The translations under genes and the position numbers were made by a program. DNA of 64,000 bases, from positions 5,519,324 through 5,583,323 of the forward strand of contig JABAKD010000009.1 in NCBI GenBank assembly GCA_012845835.1, in the 5' to 3' direction. The notes under the pieces were generated by a model. It was given only the letters and a program-made list of their open reading frames with translations. It searched no databases and had not been told where the DNA came from. Shown piece after piece: positions 10,201 through 21,700 of the stretch; the first letter of the stretch is position 1, and each line of letters starts with the position of its first letter. The stretch is from Undaria pinnatifida (lineage: Eukaryota > Sar > Phaeophyceae > Laminariales > Alariaceae).

Positions 10201-11504
10201 TCCCTTGACGATCGTCTTCACAGCGGACGCACGCTGAAAACCTTTCTTTCTTAGATGTAGCAAGGAGATGCTGAAGCTAGAGTGACGGTGGGCTTATGCC
10301 CTCTCGTCATGCGGCGGGATCATCTTTCGGTGGCTGACCTTCCGGGGACGGGTCAACGCCGTCTATGACGGGTGACACCGCGCGCGACCCGGGACCGTGA
10401 ATTGCCTGACCGGTGACGTGTCCTCTCGCGCATGCGTGTACGACATCTACGATAGGTATCTACGACCCTGTCTTCCACAATTATGTATATTATTACTTTT
10501 TACGGCAATTGATAGATACTCTCCAAAATGTAGCTACTACTACCACTTCCTAACGGCGTAGCTCCAAGGTGCTAGGAGCAATTCGTAGTGCGATTACTTC
10601 CCTCAACCCTATTGAAGACAAATGACATCAACCGCCGCGAACTCTTACGGTAGGTTTCCCAGATATTTTACAGGCTCTCGATGTCCCCGGGCCACCACCG
10701 CCGCCCCGCAACAGCCTCCCCAACAATTCGCCAAAAAATAAAGTGCAACACAGCCGCTGCCGCCGCCGCAATAAAAGACAGAGACGTAATATGCGCAGTG
10801 CGACGCGTTTGGACATTCGAGGTCACGGAAATAGTGCCTCTGAGGGGTGGACCCGGCCCTGCCCATTACGACGTCTTTCACGACATACGTGCCTGCACGG
10901 CGACTACAGCGTCCGCCGCATACGGAACGAGATATCCCTAGGACGACTGACCGAGCTTGCCCCTCTACGTGCACCCCCCCCCCCCCCCTCCACCCTCCAG
11001 CGGCTCTGGGTTTCCATTAGATAAACAACGCATCACTCTACGGGGGCGGTAACACAGCAGACGGCACCAACAGCGAACGCCGCATACGGCACGAGATATC
11101 TCGAAGAGGACTGACTGGTCCGTGCTCGTCTCCCCACATGACACCCACGCCGCAACGTAAGCTGCCACTCCCAACCACTACTACCCTCACGGCCACACCA
11201 TCGGCGCGTCATGAACGAGCTCTAGACCATGCCCGCATAACCTGCACGGGCAAAGGACGTACCATTATGTGGGACATCCACGTGCATGATGCTCCCCATC
11301 ATCTGTTTCGTTACGATGCTTCACTATAAGACACCCACGCAAATTTAGCTCGCGCATACCTTAGGCCAAGCGCAGCAGCACACACACTACTTCCGCACTT
11401 GGGCTGCCAACCGTTTTGCTACTGCGAGAATGATGCCACGCAAACCTCAAGTCATTTCTCCCCGAAAGCGTGAGAATAATCAGTTCACCCGTCGGACAGA
11501 TACA

Positions 11505-11740
11505 TCACCGACAGATTATCTACCCGATCTTTCAGGAAAGATCTGTATGGTCTAGCTCATGTTACCGGGTGGGAGCCGTACGATCCGCACGATGATCTAG
11601 CAAAAGGTTTCCAGGGTAGGACCTGCATTAGTTATATGCAGATCCTGCACAAGGTTTCACAACGGCAGACACGGGATCAACTGAAGATGGTACAGGCGAT
11701 CTAGATTATCTATGATTGTGATCTGTCGGGGCTATGGATC
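11505..11740 (+). repeat. GATC-rich dispersed repeat, copy 1
   Basis: CGATCTTTCAGGAAAGATCT, then GGTCTAGCTCATGTTACC and GGGAGCCGTACGATC. The reverse complement of 33398-33540 gives a clearly related sequence (AGATCTTTCGGGCAAGATCT, GGTCTAGGTCATGTTGC, GGGAGCCGTTCGATC). Confidence 0.7.
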
Positions 11741-12374
11741 ACTTCCGAGTCAAGTCCCGTTAGGATGCCCGACCGTGAAGGACCCACACACCAAAACTCG
11801 AACATAGCAAGGCCAAGCGCGGCAGCACATATGTTGCATGATCGGTACTACATCCTACCCACGAAGGCCTCGTCGCTCAGTACACAATCGCACGAAAAGG
11901 AAACAAAACGGCCGCGAAAAAAAAAGTACCAATGCTCGCCACGCACCGCACTAAAAGAGGAGCGCACCATGACCGGCCGCTACAATCGAGTTATAATGCG
12001 GCACCGCAGGAGTGTGCTTGGTGGTCTCTTTGCACGAGGAAGCGGGGGCTTCCACCAACCACCACAGCCGTAACAGAAGAAACGACAATGCCATAATCAT
12101 CGAACATGTCAGGATGCAGCAATTTCACCCCCTTCGACAAGACAGCAAAGCCTTGATTTTGCGTTCGCCGACACCCCACTATTAGGTATTAGTGTAGAAC
12201 ACGCGGCCCCAGCTAGACCCTTGAAGGCGTGCGCTCTCCCTCCTGACATCTAGCCCGCACATCCACCGCGCACAGCAAGAGCACGCCCACCCAAAACAGG
12301 GAAACCCCGACAAAGGGCCGAATCCTGACACGCCTATCAGTCGGCGTCGCATCCGTCATCCTCTCGCAGTCAAA

Positions 12375-12645
12375 GATGTCGGTTAACGGCACTCTGGCCC
12401 CTTGATGTACGGCCGTCAATGACGGACAGCCGTTAAGGACCTCCACACACTAAAACTAGTATGACATGTCCGTTGACGGCACTCTTGCCCCTGGACGGAC
12501 AACCGTCGATGACGGACAGCCGTCAAGGAACTCCACACACACAAAAACTAGCATGACATGTCGGTTAACGGCACTCTTGCCCGTTGACGGACAACCGTCA
12601 AGGAACTCCACACACTAAAACTAGTATGATAAGTCCAAAGACGCC
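12375..12645 (+). repeat. About 92-base tandem repeat, three copies, with TGACGG palindromes
   Basis: ATGTCGGTTAACGGCACTC begins units at about 12375, 12465 and 12558. Each unit carries inverted TTGACGGACAACCGTCAA-type cores and ends CTCCACACACTAAAACTAG. Confidence 0.8.
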
Positions 12646-13003
12646 TTGACGGGTCGAAACTAGACCGACAATCCGTCATGTTTGCTCGTAGTCACCCGAC
12701 CAAACCGAAACCAAACCCAGCCAACTCCCAATCCAAATACCACCACGCGGCAGCTGGCCGGCAGCCCGCAGCAGCGAGGGGATATGGTGAGAGCCGCTTC
12801 TCTAAAGCTGTCCAGGCAAAAAAAACCCGTCGGTCGTTACGGTAATGTTACGGTTATTTCTACCCTTGGCTACAGCTCGCAAAAAAAAACATTCCACAAT
12901 ACCATACTGGTATCCTGGTACGTGTGTAATTCCATGCAGCTTGTGCCCCTAAAAAACGTGGGCGCCCTTCTGGGAGGGGTTAAAAACTGACAAAAAAAAC
13001 TAC

Positions 13004-13219
13004 TACAGTGGGTACCACGATTCAAGAGCGCCCCGTGAGAAGCCGGAGCATGCGCTATTAACTACCAAGCGCTCTTATCTTGTAGTGGGCACTATATAGC
13101 CTTTAGTGTGGCGGGACACGCCGCGTTGGCCGCTCTTAACCCCCAAATGCTCTCAACTCGGGTGCTCTTAAATCGGGTGCTCTTAAACCGAGTGCTCTTA
13201 AACCGGGGTACCCACTGTA
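13004..13219. mobile_element. AGTGGGTACC-ended MITE-like element
   Basis: The left end TACAGTGGGTACCACGATTC and its continuation AAGAGC are matched in inverse at the right end (GCTCTTAAACCGGGGTACCC followed by ACTGTA), with about 26-base arms and three mismatches. Inside are several GTGCTCTTAAA repeats. There is no coding capacity, so a non-autonomous element is the best reading. Related fragments lie at 4985-5160 and 35053-35330. Confidence 0.75.
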
Positions 13220-13559
13220 TCCCTCGCCAATGCCACCTACGTGATAGATTGTTCCCGAAAACGCTACACGGGCACCCTTCTAAAAATGGTGAACTCTTAG
13301 GAACTCAGACTATACTACTGTATACAAGCTGTATGCGTTAATAGTATTATTGTGCAGTTTTGCCGCACGAGTCTTAACGAAGCAAAACTGCTCGCGAGTC
13401 CTACGCGCTTGCGCCGAACGGGGCGGGAGCGCCACCTCGGACTCGTCGAAAAGGACGCGAAATTTTTGCATCTCGCGCTATCCCATGCCAAAGAAAGCGT
13501 AAGGGGAAGACGGAGCGGGCAGGTATACCTTTACTACCCACGCCTTCACGCCATACATG

Positions 13560-13760
13560 CAACGCCGTCATGCCGTACAAGCGACGCCGTCATGCCATAC
13601 AAGCAAGCAAGCCGCGCCAGCATGCCAAGAGAGGCTTTAGGCGAGGCAGCCGGCAGCAAAACGCTTCCCCTCTTTAGTGGTTCCCGCCCGCGCATGCCAT
13701 GCAAGCATGCAAGCATGCAAGCACGCAGGCATGCAAGCACGCAAGCATGCAAGCATGCGA
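13560..13760 (+). repeat. GCATGCAAGCAC and ACGCCGTCATGCC minisatellites
   Basis: The first part has ACGCCGTCATGCCxTACAAGC units of about 24 bases. From 13692 a 12-base GCATGCAAGCA unit repeats. Both sit in the spacer and give open frames by composition only. Confidence 0.8.
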
Positions 13761-14058
13761 AGCGTAGACGTAGCTGGACGGACCTTTTCCTCCCATAAAT
13801 GTACCCGTTGTCATCGACCAACAGCAGAGGATGGCCTAAACCTTCCGAGCAATCTATGGGATCATCATTTTCTTCCGAAAAAAACGGGGAAAAAAACTCG
13901 GAAAAACAGCATTCTGGGTCTAGACGGTGCTCCCGTTTTCGCGCTTTCCCAAAATAGAGTCCGCTCTTATCACCAAACATGAGCAGCCTATCCTTCCCCG
14001 ACAGTCCGTGTCGAAAGTAACAGCAACGGTAGATGTTTGCTCCGCTGAAGTGGAGCGT

Positions 14059-14090
14059 GACCCACCCACCCACCCACCCACCCACCCATT
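14059..14090 (+). repeat. CCCA microsatellite
   Basis: A short run of CCCA units (CCCACCCACCCA and onward). It gives Gly/Trp/Val-rich frames on the opposite strand that are not genes. Confidence 0.85.
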
Positions 14091-15063
14091 CATCCAACCG
14101 GAAAATGCACAAAAACACAAAACACACACTCAAAACAAGCTCCAAACATGATGCGTTGTTTGCTTAATACCGACACGAGACGAGTATTTTTTGTGCATGA
14201 GACGCGATGGATCACGCACATTGCGCGACCCTGCCGACAAAAAGGTAAATCGGTCGTTCTCAAGCATGCACACTCTATCCACGACGAACTAACTGCCACT
14301 CGCTTCTGCAAAAAACATACCAACCGAAACATTACAAACTCCCCCCCCCCCCACCCCCGCCACCCCGTTACCCTCAAGTATTTCCACCTCTGGCGATCAA
14401 CAGATCTACACAAACTAAACGCGCCATGCAACACCACCAACAAACCCACACATGTTGCATCCCCCTCCCCCTGTCCCCCGTTTATTACGCTCTTAAGGAA
14501 ACCCCCCCCTACGCCCTTAAGGGAAATCCTCTTACACCCTCGAGGAAACCAAACCACCCTTGCTCTTAACCATGCAATTCAAACCCTCCAGAGCCGCACG
14601 CTCGTTTTTCTTTACCGGGACAACCTACTGATATTTCGTGCGGAACCTTTTCTTGCAGTAGAACAAGGGGTTAACCGATAATAACCCCTACACATCCCTG
14701 CAACTCCCTCCTGTAGACCATGACAAACTTTGTCCAAAAAAGGTGCCTGATTACAGCGTCGGGTAATGCGCAACGAAGAGCCCGAGCTGCTGCTGCTGCT
14801 GCTGCTGCTGCTTCTGCTTCGGCGGAAGGAGGAGCACTCCAACCCCAACGCAGGCGGGCTATAAGACAAACGCGTGCAGCACACCGACCCGCTACCGCAC
14901 GCTCTCTTTCCTAACAGCTTTCCATAACGTCGCGCTCGCCGCTATTTTTGCTCGGTATACATAGGGCCCTACAACGGCCAAAGGTAAAACACCGTGTCGA
15001 AACTAGCGCTACTCTTAAGAGAGCACTACTACACAAAGTAGGCACCCTTTCGTATCATACGAG

Positions 15064-15772
15064 CTACGCGAGGCCAGAAACGTTCAACCGTCTCCTCGAG
15101 GCCCGTCGCGCGATATCCCGCTCCGCCTCCATACCCTCCTGGTCCCCGTTCGGCATCACCTGGGGTGGCTGGTGCAAGCGGTGCAAGCGGGGGTCACTTG
15201 CCCCACGATTCAAACCACCGCCGCCGCTGCCAATATAACCCCCCTCACCGACAACTCTAGCGGAATTTTTTTCCTCCCCACTCCCCACAACGTCATCCTC
15301 AACGCCTTCCTCCTCGTGTGAAAACCCGAGTCGGAAAGAGCCGCCGTTTTGCCGCGAAGAGCGGGGGTCAAAGGCACCGCCCTCTACACCGACGGACATG
15401 TCGGTGTCCGAGCCAGTGCTGTCGGTTAGAGCTGTCCCTTCTCCAGTTTCCCCTCCACCACCACCAACACCACCTGAAACACCACCACCACCATCACCAC
15501 CACCCGAAACACCATTAAGACCACCGCCATCAACACCGCAACCATCCTGGGTGGGTTGCGGGGGGCGAGCCGAGGCAGCGGCCGCGTCTTGGAGCTGGCG
15601 GAAAGCCAACGCGGGCTTGTTGGTGGTCTTGTACTCGTCCCAGAAAGAATTAATAACGACGGTAACCACAAGGTTCAGAATTACGGCAACCCCCATGATG
15701 TAGTTCGCGATGAAAAAGGCTCGCGACCACCCGGTCTCCGACACGTCCACGAACTCGTCCACGATGACGTAC
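15064..15772 (-). CDS. TPC: TPC exon 11: pore-II S6 and C-terminal tail
   Basis: Completes the filter Trp and encodes [20 protein letters not shown], an S6 helix ([20 protein letters not shown]) and WDEYK. A 190-residue tail follows, first Gly-rich ([12 protein letters not shown]), then acidic, then basic (RRASRRR) before TAG at 15066-15064. The tail shows no domain I recognise. Confidence 0.93.
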
Positions 15773-18700
15773 CTGAGTACAGGCACCGGGGTTAGAGGGG
15801 TGGGATGGGGCGGGGTGGCGTGGGGTGGGGTGGGGTGGGGTGGGGTGGGGTGGGGTGGGGTGGGGTGGGAAATCCCTAGAAAATACGAAAAACAAACAAA
15901 CAAACAAACGAACAACCAAAAAATACCTGGTAGTACGTATAGTGGGTGTTATCTTCTCGCAGTAACTAGCTCATCGCCGCAATCTCATCCGTGGTCACAG
16001 AAGAGGTTGTGCTAACCCTGGAGTCGGAGAACATCTCCCAGGAAAAACAAACGCAAAGTAATACACGTAACCGAGGCAAATCCTACGCCTCACATGATAA
16101 CATAAAAAAAGCGACATCAGTGACCAGATCAACCAGATCATATAAAATACCCTCCCCAACCCTCCTCCGCAACACGACAGCACAGCGGAAAACAAAATCT
16201 CACCAATATCCCCCCCCCCGCTCCCCCCCGCCGCGCCGAAAAAAAAAACAAAAAAAGCGGACCGAAAAAAAAAACAAAGCCTCACCAATCGTTGACGACG
16301 AAGAGGACAAGGAGCGTGACCAGAGAAGTCGGCACGTCGTTAAAGTTCAACAGGGTCAACCCGCTCGCCGTGTAGTCGTTCGTCGCTACCACGGCTCCGC
16401 TGCAGTCCTCGCTGCCCGTCGCGAGCGCAGGGACGCAGACAGCCCCACCAAATATCTGCCGGTAACGTAGTACAACAAAATAAACACATTATTTTAATAT
16501 ACGGGCGAAAGTCGATCTTGGCGGGAACTAAGTATACAAAAAAAACTAAAAAAAAATGTTCGGACATGAAATATGACACGTGCGAAAGTCAAACCTGGCG
16601 GCTACGAAATACTAAATGGACCGATTATCACCCTTTTCGTCAAACGTTCCTGTTCCATCACCTGGCAAGATCCAGAGGAGTTACACATCTTCAAAGAGCT
16701 TGTACAAGCAATACGTCTGTAAAAACGCCAGACCAGAGTATCACGGAGCTCGAAAAGACGAACATCGACCATTGAACTGATCGACCTCACAGCTGAAACA
16801 ATGTTGTGACATACTGCAAAAATGAAATGAAAAAATAACACCGCGACAGTACACCTATCCTCTACGAGATGGGCCAAGCAAGAAAACGGGTGAAGGTTCT
16901 TAAAGTCGTATCTCGCGAACCACTGCAAATTAGGCACAACTGAAACTACATCACTGTAATCGGTCAATCATCGTGCATACGCAGCACCACGTGGCCATCT
17001 GCTCCGGCGTCATTTGACAAAAGACCAGGGGGTAAAAAAATAAACTTGTTTTAAGTGTGTATTGAACTGGGTTGAAAACCGTTTAACGCGGCGGAACACC
17101 GCGCACAAATACGAACTTTTGTCTTTTCGAAGACGTTTCCGAAAGCTCTAGCGCCACCGCTTGTACGAGTCAGACCGATGACAATGGAAGGCCAAAAGTT
17201 TGAAATCCTCGAAGATCCCAGCCAAACTTTGCCTGGACAGTCGCCTATGGACCCAATTTGCATAATTATTCATTTTAAACTTTCCGGAATTCCGGAAAAA
17301 AACATTTCTCGCGATGATCTTGGCCAACATCGGCCTGAGAAATCCTCAAGCAGATCTTGGATTAGACGCGGCGCAATTTCGTGTTCTCCACACACTTCGA
17401 GCGACGAAATCAACGACAGCGTCGTGAACTCTGAACGTGGCGAGCTCGTTAGGGGCTCCGACCCCCCCTTGGTGTACAGCGCTCACTCTACGGCCGGTGA
17501 TTTGTGGCGGGCGCCGATCAACCTTCCGTTAAAAATACATTTGGCAGCTGGTGTGTAGAAAACTTAGACAAAAACTCTCTATCGTCTCCCAACGGGCGAA
17601 AAACAGAATTATGAGAGGATGTGACGGCACACCACAGGACAACACAAGCAACCTCTTACGCCCCAGGGCATGGATCGAGAAAGTCCTTAGCGCTGTCACC
17701 TACACTCATGTGGTCTTGTCCGGAACGAAGAGGAGTGACCATGGGTTGTCTCTTATCTCGAGATCGAAGGTCAATCGTGTTTGGTGGGCAGTGTTGATCA
17801 AGGCTTGATGAAAAATAGGCAAATTGACCTGTTGGACCGCATGACCGGAAAAAGATCCGGAACAAAACGTTTCAGTCATTTTTTCCCCATAGCGACGTTA
17901 CCCGGAATCTTTCAGCACATAACCCCCAAAAAACGTTTGCAAACTTTTTGGCGATACTGTCGGCTTTCCATGGTCATCGGTCTTAGGACTTGAACATTGC
18001 AAGGGATGCCCCTGACACCACATTGCACATGCACAAAAAAAAAAGTGTATGGAAAATTATGAGGCTTTGTTTTTTACGACTCCATCTCGCCGAGATATCC
18101 GCGAAACTCAGAAGCACAAACTTTTCCAAACTAAATTCGTGTACAAATCGTCGTTGCCGATCAAGGTGAAAATTGGTGGAAACAATGCTGAAGACTCTAA
18201 AAGAACATCGGTAAAAGTTTCATTGCCCACTTCGCCACCCATGAAACGATATGACCAAAACTCAATTCTATATATAGTTCAAGTGTTTTCGACAAAAAAA
18301 ATGACGAAAATGGCATTTCTGCGATGCCCTGCTCAATTTTGACATGTTTCATCTGACATGTCAAACGACGTATTTGAACCGCATGTGCACACAAACGGAA
18401 AGCCGAGCTTTGGTTTATTTTTTTGTTTTTTTACGCAAGTTACGGGCGCTTTTTTGTTTTATTTTTTTCCGATCGTAATATCGGCCATATCTCGGGACAA
18501 AAAACAAGAAACAAAAAGCCCGGCTTTCCATTTGTCGGTTGGTACATGATTAATCAACATCGTGTCCAAAAAACCGCACCCAAGTACGTAAAATTGAGCG
18601 GGGCATGGCCAACCTACTTTTCTGGCAGTTACTTGGCTGGCCCAGCTCGTGGACCTATTAATCGGCAGCAGGCAGTGTCGTGCCGTCCGCCCGTCTGCCT

Positions 18701-21700
18701 CTGCTATACATGCGCACGCCTTATACGATACGCTCGACAGTCGAATCTGGCGGTAACCAATACAAACACAAAAAAGAGTTTGAAATCTCCGAGCCCGGGC
18801 GATCCCAATGGAGATCCCAGCAAACACACCTCGACGTTATACAATTGTGGATCAATCACCTTCTCGCTCCCCTCCCTTTTTCTCTTCTTTCGATCCACTC
18901 TCGATTCGGTACTGGTTCTAACGACACGTGCGAAAGTCAAATCAATTTCTTTAAACAAGACGTGTCTTAGAAACAGTAAAACAAAAAGCAAAAAAAAAAA
19001 AAAACACGGACACGCCGAGAACGAAGGGGGGGGGAGGGCGCACGCTGGCATCAAATGCACGTCTATACAAGGGATAGAATACTCGAAACTATACTGAAAA
19101 AAAAACACCTACTAGGAACTCTAGGAACTATACTGCAAAAAAAAGCCTCCCTACAACATCTACTGGTTGAAACAAACGTCCCCTTCCGGGGCTTCCAGAG
19201 GGGGGGAGGGGGGGCGGGAAGGGTCGAAAAAAGTTACTTCATCACAGCACCGATAGGCACTGCATCCCAAGTGCAATAGACGGAGATGGGTGCTCAGCCG
19301 GAAAAGCGTCTCCTACCGTTTTCCGACATTTTTTTTCTCCAAGATTTTTAAAATATCGTCCAGCAACATGGGGGAAAACGAAGCTCAAGCTCACCATTGT
19401 TCCACGTATTGTCATACAGGGGTGTCGATTGAACTCAATTGCATTCGCAATCCAGCTGGGTTTTCTGGCGTGTGTCCTTCGGTTCCCGTGGCGACGACAG
19501 CGCGAGCTGTCCCTACCGACGGTCACCGTTACTACTCCAACAGCCGACCTTCACCCGCTCCACCCCGCCCGCCCCGCCAAACGACAACTACCACGTAGCC
19601 GTTCTCCGGGTTTATGCTTGACTGCGCAAGTCGCATGCTGTAGGGGTCCCCCCATGAGGCGATATCCCTATATAAGGCGGTATCCCGATATAAGGCGGGC
19701 AAAATCGCTCGGCCCGTTTGTGTAATTGCACTCATAACCTGGAATGAATAAGGCAGCTTCCCCCAATAAGGCGGTATCCCTATATAATGCTGTATCCCGA
19801 CATAAGGCGGTCAAAATCGCTTGGCGCGACTGGGGCGTTGTACTCATAACCTAGACTGAATAGGACAGCTTCCCCCAATAAGGCGGTATCCCTATATAAG
19901 GCGAGATCCCGATATATGGCGCTTGGCGCGCCTGTAGAATTACCCTCATAACCCGGACTGAATCAGGCGGCTTCCCCCTACAAGGCGGTCGTATTGCTCT
20001 TGCACACCACCGCCGTACTGCCTTGCTGGGTTATAGGTGTACTGTATCCCTATACTGCATCGCTACACTGCATTTGACAGCAGAGAGCCTATTGCCCAAC
20101 GCGTCAACACGTCGGTTGTAGCTTACATCGAGTACGAGCATCTTCCCGCCGCACGGTCGGGGACCTAACCTACAGCCCCGAACAAACTACTTCCCGACAC
20201 AACAACGGTTCAACCCGACAATCTCTCCGAGGAGAGAGAGAGAGATCCCCCCTAGCAGAGGCCCCTCCCGACAAGAAAAAAAAAAGAAAAACAAACGCTG
20301 CTTCACTAATTCAATCACGCTGGGCTCACCTGCGTCCCGAGCACAGCCATGAAGAGCGCCCAAGCCAAGAGGACGCTCGCTGGGGTCGCTGCCCTCTTGG
20401 TCATGATGTGCAGGGTCTTGACGAGGAAGCCTAGCCGTGGCACAAAGGCAACCCCCAGCGCGAGGTGCATCACACGAAGCGCGCGCATTACTCGCCACCC
20501 CCATTGGTGACCGGGTACACTGCCGCACACAACAAAAGCGCGGACGGGGGGGGGGGGGGGAATGGTCAATGTTTTCCACAGCAGTTGCCTGTACGAGACG
20601 TCTAGATTATTATCTACCTGGTAGTATAAAATATGGAAATCGGGGAATATATTTACATATGAGTTCTAATGCGGTCGACCAAATTTTCAATAACAACAAA
20701 AAGGTCGTTTTTTTCTTCGGACAAAGTTTCATGGGTAGGGTTTACAGGGGTTAGGGTCTTGAGTGGTGTTTTAGGCACTTATTGACATTTTCCTTCTCAT
20801 GATACTGTAAGCACACGCGGGCCAAACCAAACTCCCCCATTTCCATACTTTATCCTATATTATATTCATCCATGTCGACGTCATGTTCATTACAATCATC
20901 GCCCTCAACGATAGCATACTTTTCATCAACAATATCATCATATTGTCATCGTCATAATCTCGCCATGTTATCCCACATTGGCACGTTGTCCGTGCCAATT
21001 TCATTTTCATTGATTTCCACCATAATGGTTACCGGGCCACGTCGAGTCATAAATCATTCCATATATCTACAACTCCAACAGCCCGGGGACGAAAGCGACG
21101 ATCCCCCGGGTCGATACCGCCCCGCATGGTGTGGAACCCCAACCCCCATCCACTACTGCTTGGCTGGGGCTCATAGAGCGAGCGTGCTGCGAGAGTTGCC
21201 CCTGAGACCAACGTCGAGGTCCCGCCGCACCCGGGGAGGATAACGTCCCATCCCCGGGTCAGAAATCCTTCCACGTATCTACAAACCCAACAGCCCGGCG
21301 ACGAATGCGACGATCCCCTGGGCCGATACCGCCCCGCACGGTGTGGAAATCCCACTCCCATCCACTGATGGCTGATTGGCTGGGGCTCAGAGCCCGCGCG
21401 ATGTGAGAGTTGCGCCCCTCGGGCCAAGGTCGAGGTTCCGCCGCACCCGGGGAGGTAAAGGTCCCATCCGTGGGTCAGAAACGCTTTCATATATCTACAA
21501 CTCCAGCAACCCGAGGACGAAAACAGTGGTCCCCCACGTAGATGCCGTCCCGCACGGTGTGGAAACCCCACCCCCATCTGCTGATTGATCGGCGTTAGAC
21601 CTGCGCACTGGGGACTGTAGAATATTCTTAGCTCGCGACTAAGTAGTAGTAGTGGCAGCAGCAGCAGTACGAATGTGTCCCCGTGGTGGAATACTATATT

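Larger units (their letters stand above)
4180..15063. other. Intergenic spacer between convergent NTT and TPC genes
   Basis: I found no exon chain, RNA gene or long plausible frame here on either strand. The spacer holds three TTAACCCC-type elements and a fragment of another, two AGTGGGTACC-ended elements, one SINE, a member of the hairpin family, and tandem repeats around 8180-8450, 10120-10200, 12370-12640, 13560-13760 and 14059-14090. Poly(A) signals for the two convergent genes could not be placed with confidence. Confidence 0.6.
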
